Assembly: GCA_034359265.1 (NCBI GenBank)
Contig: CP136896.1
Location: forward strand, 68,645,501 to 68,709,500
Source: Canna indica
Lineage: Eukaryota; Streptophyta; Magnoliopsida; Zingiberales; Cannaceae
DNA length: 64,000 bases
Direction of reading: 5' to 3'
The position numbers were made by a program, and so were the translations under genes. Position 1 is the stretch's first letter; each line of letters starts with the position of its first letter. The notes beneath the pieces are model-generated. The model saw only the letters and a program-made list of their open reading frames with translations. It was not told where the DNA came from and made no database searches. Positions 22,771-34,900 of the stretch are shown here, piece after piece.

Positions 22771-24919
22771 ATGGAGCACAGCTTGCTCGCCCTTTTCGCT
22801 GCTCTAGGCCTCGCAATCGCCACCGTTGGCGCAGAATCCGACGGCTGCAGCTCAGAGCTTCCCAGCATTTTCAGCAACTACTCCGGGCTCTCCTGCAAGA
22901 CTGTATGGAATAGTTTCGTCCTCAGGGTAAGACATAACTCCAAAAGAATTCCATTTTTTCTTTCTAAGAAGAGGAGATTGTGGGGGAAATCAAGTGTTTA
23001 TGATTAGTTAGCTATATAAAGTTGGCCTAGTGATGAATGTTAAGATCCTGTCAGCTTGATGGATCTTAATGTAACTCACATTGGAAATTTTTATCTGTGG
23101 TACTTATCCAATTTTCAATGTTCAGATCTGGTTATGTGTGTCCTCGGTAAATTTTGATATGCAAGAGTATGGGGAATTATAAAACAATATAAATGTTTTT
23201 CAATATTTGCGCACCGGGTGCTCGATCTTTTGTCTACGAGAGATTTAGAGTTCTATGTTGTCTAGAGAATTATTAGCACCCGGAAACTTTGGCTGCTTGA
23301 TGTTTCATAGAACTAAAACACCCTGACTTAGAAACATTTTTTCTAAACCATAAATAAGATCAAACTTTGACAAGACAAAATTGTGCGATTCAAATGCTAT
23401 AAAACTCCAGTTTTTGGTAATGAAACGGAATGACTTGTATCGGTAAAATGGAATGACATTTAATGCTACATTATCTTTCCCCTATTATTTTTTCGATTCT
23501 CTTAATATCGTTCCTTATTTATGTTCCTGATCACCAAACACGCCAAGGTTTTAATTTTGCCGTGGTTGTTTTATGGTTTTTTCTTCATTGTCTTTGTTTT
23601 TTCCCCACGTAAATGACCTACTACTTTTCTCTTGTGATTGTCTAATTTAGTATTTGCTATCTCTAACAAACATTATTATCTGAAGGTTGCATCTGATACG
23701 ACCTCAATTTAAATTCTACTTTTTAGCAGTGAAACTCTAACAGTGACAGAAAAATGGTTGGCTCTTGGTTCTTGCAGTATTCCCAGGACCAAGACAATGT
23801 TCTTAGCATTGTCTTGTCTACCGTATACACCACTGGTTGGGTTGGCATGGGATTCTCCAAAGATGGCATGATGGTCGGCTCCAGTGCTGTGGTTGGTTGG
23901 TTGGGGAATACAGGCATACCACATGTCAAGAGATACTATCTTGGAGGTCAATCTAGTTCAGAAGTGCAGGCTGACAAAGGAGACTTGCTGTTCTCTGCAG
24001 CCATACCTTCTGTTGCTGTCGAGCAGGCCAAAATTTATCTTGCATTTCAGCTAAAATTTTCAGCTCCAGTTACTCAGCAGCAAGTCCTATTTGCAGTTGG
24101 ATCTGAAACTCCAAACAAGGATGTCCTATCTGAACATGTTGACAAAACATCTCTTGTCTTTGACTTTTCATCAGGTTTTATGATTCAACCAGATTCTTAC
24201 CTGTTTTTGTTTCTGAATCAAAATAATAAAAACAAATCCGTAAGCATATTCAAATGCATTTGAATCATATTGTGAAGGACTCTCTACTTTCAGGTGCTTC
24301 TTCATCATCTTCTTTCTATCCATACCAGCTGAAGAGGACCCATGGAGCACTAGCTATATTTGGGTGGGGTGTTCTTCTGCCAATAGGGGCAATTATTGCA
24401 AGATACTGCAGGCAGTGGGATCCATTGTGGTACTACCTGCACACAGTCATTCAGCTCATTGGATTTATCTTTGGGCTTGCAGCTGTGGTGGCCGGAAAAG
24501 TACTATTTGACAAGCTGCATGCTAGTGTTTATAGTCACAGAGGCATTGGAATTTTTGTCCTGGTGCTTGGTATTCTTCAGGTACACAAGATGGTCCTTTC
24601 TCTTGCTAAGATTAATCTATATGAAGATGATTAAATTTGGGAAATTATTCGACATGTGCAGATTCTGGCTTTTTTTCTGAGACCCGGCAAGGATTCCAAG
24701 CACCGGAGGTACTGGAACTGGTACCACCACTGGTTTGGGAGACTGGCGCTCTTTTTTGCAGCAGTAAACATCGTCATTGGCATTCGAGTTGGAGGAGCAG
24801 GGAATTCTTGGAAGGTTGGTTATGGCTTCAACCTCGCCGTCCTTCTCGTTGCCTGCATCATTCTCGAGGTTTTGCTATGGACAAGGTGGTCCAAGAGAAA
24901 CAATGCTCCGGTCTTTTAA
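22771..24919 (+). CDS. Cytochrome b561 and DOMON domain-containing protein (complete, 4 exons)
   Basis: This is a membrane electron-transfer protein; the family moves electrons from ascorbate across plasma or endomembranes. Exons 22771-22926, 23778-24174, 24294-24580 and 24662-24919 join in frame to 365 aa, close to the usual family length. The start MEHSLLALFAALGLAIATVGA is a clear signal peptide. A DOMON domain follows (residues about 45-165, with GWVGMGFSKDGMMVGSSAVVGW), then the b561 core. The four expected haem histidines are in KRTHGALAIFGWG (H201), YYLHTVIQLIG, YSHRGIGIF and YWNWYHHWFGRL, spread over hydrophobic helices. The last helix reads NLAVLLVACIILEVLLW and the stop is TAA. The exon 2 donor (GGTTTTATG) is weak; the other borders are good. 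Confidence 0.93.
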
Positions 24920-27598
24920 TTAACTCATTTCCTTTTAATTAATTCGCTAGGCATCCATCATATATATAGTTCTTCACTGTAATTTGATGATTCTTATTTT
25001 GTTGCACAAGTACAAGAACTCTTCATGAATCTTGAAACCCTGATTGAACTCTTTGATTTTCTTGTGGGAGTTGGGAAATCGGAAAGAAGATTGAAGAACT
25101 GTGATCTCTAGAAACTGTTAGACAATTGGTGGTATTTAGAAATCTCACGCAATTTCTATAATAAACTAAGGGTAAATTACAGTTTCTCCACTTGTAGTTA
25201 CAAACTCAACACTTCGTTGTATGTATGCAATGATTTAGGTTGTGCTACTGGTGTTACTTAATCACATGCAAATAAAGTGATAAAAAAAATTCAACAGAGG
25301 CAATCTTGATATTCTGATATTTTCATATATGGGCAATATGTGATTATGTTTTTTTTTTTTTGAAAATTAATGTGATAAGTATAATGATAATGTTTTACTT
25401 GTTGTGGGGCAAAAATGATTAAAGAATCTCACATAAGGCAGGCAAAATTCAATAGGTAACAGTTAGTGAATAATATAATGGCATACATGATAACATGAAT
25501 AAGTGAATTAACAGCTGATGCAATGTCAATATCACAAATATGCTCAATTTTCTTTCTTGCCAAATGAGAGCCACAGGCTTGATGGACTGACAGATTTGTA
25601 TTCGTTGACATGAGACATGTCAACTTCCTACAGAAAGGTCGTGAGGTCTACAGTAGAAATGATCTCCAATTTGCAATATAAAGTAAGAATATCTAAAAGG
25701 CATCATATATACCTTGAGAAGCAACACCAAACAAAGAATGGTTTGATGATATATATAGTTGGCTAATAGAGTCTTCTCATCCTTGAAGAATATTGGGCCA
25801 CACATAAAAAAGCTAAATCAAATTCCCTAAGTGATGTGTCCCAATTGGGAGATCTTAGCTTGCCCCCACCATCCACAAGTCTCCAAAATGGAGAGGCCAA
25901 TTGCAATCCATGAATGGCCCTCCACACTTGTTGGGGTCTCCTACTTTGAATATTGTTAGCCATGGACAACTGCAAGTAGATATAGTAACCGGGCAAATTG
26001 TTTCTCCATACTTATGATCTTTACCTGATACATTTAAGTCAAGAATGGACAAATTTGAGTATTAATACATATTTATCTGAGGTTCAGATTGAATTCAAGT
26101 AGGAGAAACATTCCAACTATCCAACATGCAATGCCTTGAACTAATAAATGTAGTAACTTTTTGGTGTACTAAAGCTAGGTTAACAAAAACATATTCAAAT
26201 TCTAGTTGGAAATGTTCAATGTATGCAATCTTATTCTTACATAACAAATAGATTGTTTCCTCAACTCCAACTCTAGTTTCCTAGATCCTGATGAAATAAT
26301 ATTACCATTGTACCAATTAAGGCTCGCATAAATATGCATATATAGTAAACAATATGAATTCAATAAGATAAAATAATTAATTGCCACTAAATTAGCTACT
26401 ATTGCAAAGGTATAATTTTAGAGCAATAAGGATGGGATTGTTACAATATTCAGTAATTATTAGGGTGAGGCTGCAGCTCTCCCAACATATGCTCCCAAAG
26501 AAGAGTGGAGCTGTCACCTGGTTCTTCTTAGATAGTGAAAGAGGAAGCAAGCATAATGTGGTTTAATTGGATATATTATTTAAATACTCAATTAATATAT
26601 CTGGAAAATTAAAAAAACAAGTTAAATTATGGTTATAAGAATGTACATATACTTGTCAGTTTTCTTCCTCCATATATATTAGAAATTAACAAATGCAATC
26701 ATTTTTGTTCACATCAAAGTTTGATAAAATTCAATTTTGACTTTTCATTAATTTATTCATTCATTTGGAGAGATAATATGGACCACCAATAGGATACATT
26801 TTTTAAAGAACCTTAATCGGAAAATAATTAATTAATATTTTCTTATCAAAATAACTTAGGATCATCAGATCACCTTGAATAAAAGCTTTGATCCAATTCC
26901 ACGTTAATGTCAAAACTTGTTTTCTGGTAAAAACTTTCATCAATTTATTTAAAATTAAATGAAAGAAAGAAAAGGCAAAAAAAATGATACTCCTAAATAT
27001 TCACATATATTTCTGAATCTAACTTACTACCTTGCTTCGAATTATATTATCATATGCCACTATTGTTATGATGATCTATTTGACGATCCATCAATTTCAT
27101 AGGTAAATTTATTAGCCTAGTTAAAATGCTCAAGCTGAAGTTGATAATTATAATATATTTTTGATGTGAAACTAATTAAATCGAGTATTACAACTACCCT
27201 TCCAAAAAAACTTAGATCCAGAAATCATTGGGATTAAGTGCACTACCTAGCGATTAAAGTAGGGCTCCTTTGATGGCACACATCACCAGTTTTCATTCAT
27301 TTAATTCATTCATATATCTTTTTTCATATGCCAACATCATAACTCACACCTTCCAAGTACGTATCTTAAACTTCAACTCTGTTGGCCTTTTCCCTTTCCT
27401 TCATTATATATACCAACTCAACAACAAGCCAACCCTAATCAGCTACAAGTAGATGTCAGAAAGCTAGAAGCTACAGATTGATGCTATTGCTCATAACAGT
27501 GAAAATTAGTAATTGCCAAGCATATGGTGGTAGGTCTCCCCATTAAACACTACATTATATAAAGGGTGATACTACCACTATGAATTGACCTAATTAAA

Positions 27599-27654
<56 letters not shown>

Positions 27655-28233
27655 GAGAAAAAGTTCAATTCATGGTTTATACTTTTACAACGTGAAAATA
27701 ATCATAAAATGAAAAAAACGAGAACCATGGAAGAAAAAAGTCTATATTATTACGTTCTAGCACGAAATAAGAAGTCAAAAAATTATAGAAATTCTAGTCT
27801 CATACGATACACAAAACATATAAAAAAAATTGATAAATGGATAAGATCTTAAGCCCTCTATTGCAACCACAAACTCGTATTTCTTTCCTTGAATTGTACA
27901 CCAATTATGATGAGGTAGAAAGTCGAGCGGATTGCACTAGCATAATTTGAATCACACATAGCAAATATTATGGTAGTATCATAATGATCTTCTTCAATAA
28001 GTATTGTTGTGTCAATTCACGAGAAAGCAAGCACGTGAAGCTATTGGCCTCATTCAAGAATGTTGGAGCAGGAATCTGAATCTTTTGGACGAATTGGAGG
28101 ACAGGATATGCCTGTCTTTCTAGCTAGTGTTACATATTTAATGTCTTGATATTGGTGCACTCCATACTCCATACATAGTTTTTTTTTATCGATCCCTTGA
28201 AAGAGTGAGAAAACTTGCATCAGCGGTTTGCTC
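24920..28233. other. Intergenic DNA with a (TA)n run, no gene supported
   Basis: AT-rich. A perfect TA run fills 27604-27649. A T-run followed by GAAAATTAATGTGAT at about 25350 may be the end of a tiny LINE insertion, but the flanks are not a convincing duplication. Minus-strand frames around 25800-26050 show no recognisable domain. Confidence 0.5.
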
Positions 28234-28425
28234 ATACAAATTTATATGAGCAGGTTGCTCATCTTCCGCCACGTCAGTTCAGCACGCATCCCGATGCAAA
28301 AATTGAATTCGGAATGCAACCTGGATTGTTGCTGGGCACACATTCCGAACTTGAATTTTACATCGGGATACATGCTGAGCTGATGTGGCGGAAGATGAGC
28401 GATCTGCTCATATAAATTGGCCTAC
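28234..28425. mobile_element. Short foldback MITE with ATGAGCAG...CTGCTCAT ends
   Basis: The left arm (28234-28318) contains TTTATATGAGCAGGTTGCTC and CATCTTCCGCCACGTCAG. The right arm (28338-28425) holds their inverted copies ending GAGCGATCTGCTCATATAAA. The arms are about 85 bp each around a short loop. The end motif recurs in the larger inverted repeat at 46304-47966, so the two may belong to one family. No target duplication was found. Confidence 0.75.
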
Positions 28426-29284
28426 CTCTTTCAAGTTCGGGCTCTATCTCTTTCAAGTTTCAACTGTAGTTAATTATGTACACTTGGCCTACCCGTATGC
28501 TTTTATCAGCCATCTATTACTCTGCCCTCATTCTCATCTTTTTCTATTTTTTAATCTCTTTAATTTGTACTGGTTGAATTTCAAAACACTAAATAATTCT
28601 GATCGAGTATGTGAGAAGAAGATATTCTTTGTCAAATTTCCATTTCAGGCTTCTGGTGCTCTCATGCTCACCAATCAAAATTGCATGCCAGGACAAGTGA
28701 AGAGACAATGTGTGTCCCTCCAGGAAGATTATGTGCATCATGTTGATTAAGCTTTCTTCAGCCATTTTGCATTTTTGCAGGCTTGGGGGCATCTGAATCT
28801 GTACACAAGTCAATTCTTTCTTAGGAAGTAGCTGAGGTGATGGCGGTCGATCAAGTCCATGATGCTGACAACTCAGGCGAAGTTCAGCCTCAAATATATT
28901 TCAATCTCATAAAGTGCCATGGAAAATTAAACCGCATTGGAGAACTTAATAAATAACTGAAAAAAGAAAAAAGAAGAAGTTATATTTAAGTTATATTTAA
29001 TCTTAAGGAGACAAGCATATTCCGATTAAAGTCAAAGCCCCTGCATCATTACTTGTATCTCTGTTACTACTGTAGAATGATTGAACCCTGCAACAACCAT
29101 TCGTGCCTCGTGAAACAGCAGCTGCCATTATTGTCAGTGTCATGAACATCAACCATTTACCAAGACCGGAATTATAAGCTTTGAATTTATCAAAACAAAA
29201 ACTGAAAAAAAAAACATCAAAATTAGAGCCACATTTTTCAGCGTATAACACGAACCTAGGGATGAGTCTTATTTTTTTATTTAA
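28426..29284. other. Intergenic DNA, nothing recognised
   Basis: No coding frame with domain signal and no defined repeat. Confidence 0.5.
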
Positions 29285-29520
29285 AAAAAATTAAAATTCA
29301 ATTGTACTTTCAACTATTGAAGCAGAATATATTATTGTGGCTAACTGTTATGCACAAGTCCTTTAGATAAAATAAATCCTTTTAGATTATAGACTTAAAT
29401 ATTCATGTATACCGATACATTATGGTAATATTAGTGTAATTAATTTAATAAAAAATCTAATTTTACACTCTAGGACTAAACACATTGATCTAAGACATCA
29501 TTTTCTTAGGGATAGGTGCG
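29285..29520 (+). pseudogene. Ty1-copia RNase H relic
   Basis: One frame gives VLSTIEAEYIIVANCYAQVL, then IPIHYGNISVINLIKNLI and LHSRTKHIDLRHHFLRD. This is the C-terminal RNase H of plant copia polyproteins (usual: STAEAEYIA, NP-LHSRTKHI-I--HF-R). Two stops follow AQVL. Nothing else of the element, neither LTR nor integrase, is visible. Confidence 0.85.
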
Positions 29521-29546
29521 GTTTAATTTTTGGAAACTAGTTATGG

Positions 29547-29570
29547 ATACTCACTAGATCTAGTGAGTAT
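29547..29570. repeat. Perfect 24-bp palindrome
   Basis: ATACTCACTAGA is followed directly by its own reverse complement, at the seam between the copia relic and the LINE relic. Confidence 0.95.
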
Positions 29571-29589
29571 TCAAAATTCTATGGAAAAA

Positions 29590-30120
29590 AATTTAATCAG
29601 ATGGAAATGAACACTTGAGGGGGTTTTTACAACAAAAAGCTTCTATAAAATGCTCATCTTAATTCTGGGGTATCAAGGATCGATTCTTTCATTTTATTTG
29701 ACAGTGCAAACTCTCTCCGAAGACTTCGATATTTGGATGGCTTCGAATTAGGAAGCGATTACTCACAATAGATCATCTCGTAATATGGGGAATCACCTCT
29801 AACACATCATGTATTCTTTGTGTCAATGCTCGTGAATCTCACTCACATCTCTTCACTGAATGTCCATTTAGCACAAGTGGTTGGAGTGTTTCCCTATCTG
29901 TATTGAAATGTAGCTTCTTCTCGTTGGCAACCTTACCTTGGGAAGGGAGGGACGACCAAACATCCAAAATTAGGAGTTTCAAGACGCGTCTGATGTTGGT
30001 ATGAAGTTGGTTCATCTGGTAAGAAAGAAACTTAAGACTATTTTAGAATGAGAGCTCAACAACACAACAGTTGGCCACATCCGCTGCAAATTTTTTTGAA
30101 CTATGTGCTAACTGATAACT
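29590..30120 (+). pseudogene. LINE ORF2 C-terminal relic (zf-RVT region)
   Basis: With stops and shifts, the plus strand reads WGIKDRFFHF, then LSPKTSIFGWLRIRKRLLTI, WGITSNTSCILCVNARESHS, HLFTECPFSTSGW and SWFIW, aligning with the zf-RVT segment of the long LINE ORF2 (GIKDRFAKFLW, KISIFGWLWVKRRLLTRD, WGITNDQACLLC). It is an old, dead fragment without a visible A-tail or target duplication. Confidence 0.8.
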
Positions 30121-31729
30121 ATTTGATATGTAGTTGCTCCTACGTGATTTCTTGATACTACATTTTCTTTCTTGTTTCCATATTTTTACTTCTACACTAC
30201 CTCACATCTGTAATTCTTCATCACTCTTGGATAAATTGCAGATTTCTTTTTTAAAAAAAAACACGAAATGCCCTTGAATATTGTTTTCATAAAATATAAT
30301 ATATCTACTTCTTTGAAGCAACATGTTGAACCTAAAAAAATTTGTTTCCTTTTTGCCAAAATTGCATTGACATCCACCCTTGCAATTGTTTTGCATCTTC
30401 CGATTTCTCCTCTTCATCCTTCTTTAATTGACCGAAGTCGAAATGAAACTCTGAAATATTTTTTTAGTATTTTTCTCTTTTATCCTCTTTTTTCATCCTT
30501 TCTCAAATCCTAACATTTATGAATTTTTAATACTATATGCTTAGAATCTCGTCTTAATAATGTATATTAATTGTGCTTTTGCTCACTAGAAATATAAAAC
30601 ATATTCTAACCGTACAAAAAATAGTTAGATACCATTTTGACTTCTCTTCTATATATGTAACATTTCCTCTTCTTCTTTTTTTCTGTTCGCTTGAGCCTTC
30701 ATCGCGACTCACACAACATTATAGTATTTGTTAAATCAAATCCGTATTTGTTAATGTTAAATCTTCTTATTTTAAAACTAAATTACTGAAAATGGTCTGA
30801 ATTTAAAAATATTTATGACTGAACTATGCCAAAAGTAGAGATTAGAAAAAAAACAGATTCTGATGTGCCAACATTTGGTACTGTTTTTGTTTGTAATTGA
30901 CAAATGAGCATCTAATTATGTATGCATCATGAATCGACCAAAGAACACATTGTTTGAATGGAATAATTACAAAATTCACTGCACAGATGCAGATTGGAGA
31001 GGGATAATGAAATGGAGGCAGATTAACATTTAATGCTCTGGCATGCCACACAGTGCTCTTCTCCAAAATATTCCTGCCACGTAGTTCAATTTTGATGATG
31101 GAGTCAGACTTCATAATAATTTGTACGAAACTTTTCATAAAAATAAATTTAATTTTATTAAAATTGAACCTAGTATAATTAAAGTTAAACCTAAAGTAAA
31201 AATAAACCCGTATTACAAATAAATTAACCTAACATTTTTACTTTAAATTTAATATTAATGATTCTAAATTCAATATTAAAATTATTAAGTTCTTTATACA
31301 CGAGACATCATATAAGTTTTACGAAGCCGGACATAATAAAAATTTCTTCCGGCCATGGCCATTGTGCTCATCGCCATGATTGATTAAACTAAGCTAAGTG
31401 GACCCTTTTCCCTAATTTTTTATTGTATTTTCTTTCTACTACTACAAATATTCCTGCCATCACCATCATGCAAACCTCTATTATTGATTAAAAAAATAAA
31501 ACTTGTCTGAGCCTTTCTTCATATTTTTATTTATTTACTTCCATTATAGAAGACAAGCAATATTGCATAATTGTTTGCGCATGATGTTTGCTGGAGCAAA
31601 GCTGTCCGCTGTAGCCACGTGGACATCTGATGCCACACCACCCAATTTGGCAATTTGTGTGCATCAAAAGGAGCCGCAAAAACTTAATTGGCCACAACAT
31701 ATTCTTCATGTGCCACCATTTCACTCTCC
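30121..31729. other. Intergenic DNA upstream of the CCT gene, with a dispersed repeat
   Basis: No gene seen. About 31150-31300 contains GAACCTAGTATAATT, AACCTAACATTTT and TTCAATATTAA phrases that recur around 55985-56135, so it is a copy of a dispersed family. Confidence 0.5.
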
Positions 31730-31737
31730 TATATATT
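31730..31737 (+). promoter_or_regulatory. Possible TATA box of the CCT gene
   Basis: TATATATT lies 180 bp before the start codon, followed by a pyrimidine-rich leader (CTCCTCCTCCTCC) as is common in plant 5' UTRs. Confidence 0.45.
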
Positions 31738-31917
31738 ACGAGGTACTTCCTCTCACCTTCCTTTCTTATTTCCTCCTCCTCCTCCTCCTTCACCTCTTCC
31801 TACAGGCATCTTCAATTCAGATGTGTTAATTGCTACAGCTTTAATTAAGCAAGAACAAGGACTGAGAAGTCACAGACCTATTGCAGAGAATACAGCTAGC
31901 AAAGTGAGAGGGGAGAG

Positions 31918-34900
31918 ATGTATGCTGACGCTGGGCTTCAGCTGCCGGCCTTCTCACAGGGGTTCCTGCAAGAAGTTGCCGGCGGCTACGTACATGGCCG
32001 CTTCTCTGGCGGTGTTGAGAGCCCTATTGGTTTCGACGTTGGCATCACTGATGGTGGACTCAACTTGGTAATTGAATCATTTCCTGTCAGCTAAGCTTTT
32101 AGGATTAATTTCTGCATCCCCCAATCAAATCAAAGCTTTTGGTTTCATGAGTTCATTAATTCCATTAAATCTAGTAGTTAAATCATTATTGGTGGATAGG
32201 AAATGATTGGATTGGATAATAAACGAAGAGGATTGGATATGAATTTTTTAAATTTAGTGTACATCGGATATAAATAATCTTCTATTCATATTTTTTTTTA
32301 ATTCATGCACTAAACAAACAATAGATATTAATTCATCTCCTATCCTATCCTCGCTTATCCTATGAAGCAAACATGCACTATACGATTTGTTCCCAGCATC
32401 CTTCAACCGAATTGTTAAGGCCCGAAAATATTGAGATGAAAGATTGATAAAAAAAGGGGGTGAAGTTTATTGATGTTAACTCGCCTTAAAGTTTAATTAC
32501 TGACACCCACTACCAAGCTTTTCTACTTGATTTCAATTTTGAAGCCGGTATTTTTGGCAAGGATTATTGAAGAGCGTAAAGAAAGAAAAACAGGTCAGTG
32601 TATCATGTTGGAGGAGGAAAGAACAAAGTTGGCAGCTCCAAAGTAGGGTTCATGTGGTTGGCATGACCGCAAAAAATCAATAGGAGATTTAGCATCAGCA
32701 ACACACTAAAGTCCTCACGTAAAAAATAATGATTTAATTTCTTTCCACAACAATCTTTTACTTTTCTTGAGTTGATTATTCTTCATAATTCTCATGTGAG
32801 GGGCTCAAAGTTAAAAGAATCAGCCAAAAAGAACTGGCACATCACACTTGACCTTTCATAGTCTTGAAGAATTGATGCAGAAAATGATTTATTATGATGG
32901 ATTTAAATGCAAAAATTCCACTTCTTCTATATAATTAGATGACACTTAAAGACAACAACTGGAACAACCATTTTTCTGTTCATATATTTGCTTGTCATCC
33001 AAGTTCATTATTGTAAACAAGAAACTTTTGAACACATTAATTATTCTGCTGAATACTATGACACTGATAATAATTACTTGAACTAAGAAAAAAAATTTTA
33101 ATAGGTGAACTGAGAATATATACATTTAAGACAATCTTGAGAATTATATATGCATTGTATATTCTTAGTTAATAAGTGAAATGAGAAATTTAAATAGTTG
33201 AAATCATTATGAGCAGTAAAAAGACTAGGTGGCAATCTCTATCTTTCCGATATCAATAGAGTTATATATATATTTCCTTGGGAAAAAAAATCTGAGGATA
33301 AACCTGTCACAAACATGTAGAATTATATGAATTTGTTTTAACTTCATCTTTTTGGTTATATAGGCAAATTTGGTCCAAACTCCTACAATATCAGAATATG
33401 ACATGGGAGGAGAAGGAGACCTGTTCAAAGGTCCAGAGCCCATCTTGGAAGAACCAGAACTTGAGCTCGATCCTGTGGCAGCTGCCATGTCCATTATGTC
33501 CAGTGGAGCTGATCATGTTATCACGGAAGCAATCCAAAATGATGGACTCAACGATGTACTTTTAGAGTGCTCGAAAGACATTCTGGAGGAGTCAGAGATT
33601 GAAGATTCAATTTCAGAACTCTTAGATGTAAAGCTCCCTGCAGTGCAGAATCCAGAGATGAATGGAGCAGTACTCCCACCCCTGGAAAATTTTTGCTCTG
33701 CAGAAGGATCACTGCAGAAAAGTGTCAGTTCTGGGTGTTTGAATTCAGTGGAATGGATCCCAAGTAATACCATCAGACCTGACTTCCTTGATCTTGCAGC
33801 TGCATTGGGATTGAGGAGAGCATACAGTGAGGGAGACATTCAGGTTAAGATAAACTTCTTTCTTAATTGCTTTTTTTTTTCTTTTATTAATACTTCTATT
33901 TATCCTAATCGTATATGGCATAAACTATTTCTATCATTTTTTAAAAAGTAATAACTAAAATGAATAACCTTATTTAAGGTTTAGTATAGAGTTTTTGGTA
34001 TCATGAACAAAAGCACATTTGTTTGAGAAGTATAAATCTCTTGTAAGTTCCAAAGATTTTTTTTTTTTTTTTTTTTTTTTGAACCAAGAAACCTGCAATC
34101 TATTCAAGAGCTATGAAAAGTTACAGGTACAAGAAGTTAAGATAATTTAAAAACAAAACAAGATAAGATAAAGAAGAGCAACAGAGCAATAACAAAACCA
34201 AACACAATTCAACATGACATAGATCCAAAGAAGCAAGCCGCCGACATTGCTTTGGCGCTGAAACTAGAACTAGCTGCTTCTTGTTGAAAGACTCTAGTGT
34301 TCCGCTCATACCATATGAACCAGGACCAAGTCAGAACAAGCCGAAAACGCAACAGACTACCACGTAGATTACTCCGAGACCTTCTCTCCCAAGGCCGGAA
34401 GGAGAGCTCAAAGTAGTTGTGCCCCACAGCTTGAAGAAACATATTCCAGCCACTTGTAGTATAAGAGCAAGTTTCAAATAGGTGCTGGTGAGACTCATTG
34501 TGAAGTTGGCAAAGGAGACAAGCTTGATCATTAGTAATTCCCCATTTAAATAAGCGGTCACGTGTGAGAAGCCTTCTTTTGACCCACAACCACCCAAATA
34601 TGGATATCTTAGGCAGGAGATGCCGCTGCCAAAGAAACTTCGCAAAACGATCCTTGATCCCTCTGAAGTTTAGTAACCTGTATAAGCTACTGGTAGTAAA
34701 ACCACCATCAGTGTTCCATTTCCAGGTGATGCAGTCCCGACCAACCGACTCCTGGACCTCTTCAAGATCCCTAGCGAGCCCCAGCAAATCCTGATCCGGA
34801 ATCAAAATAGAGAAACTTAGGTTCCATCCCAAGAAGTTACCCTGCGAAGTGGTCAACCTTGCATCATGAATTGAGATGCGTTGCTGATCGCAAAAACGAA

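Noticed and set aside
25345..25385. T-run with GAAAATTAATGTGAT as another LINE micro-insertion
   Set aside because: The flanking ATGTGAT similarity is only 7 bp in an AT-rich setting, too weak for a target duplication.
25763..26052. Minus-strand frame with several cysteines (GETICPVTISTCSCPWLTIF)
   Set aside because: It briefly resembled a secreted protein fragment, but I recognise no family, and there is no signal peptide or supporting exon nearby.
31527..31793. Open frames around the pyrimidine-rich leader of the CCT gene
   Set aside because: Frames arise from the CTC/GAG repeat; the position fits promoter and 5' UTR.
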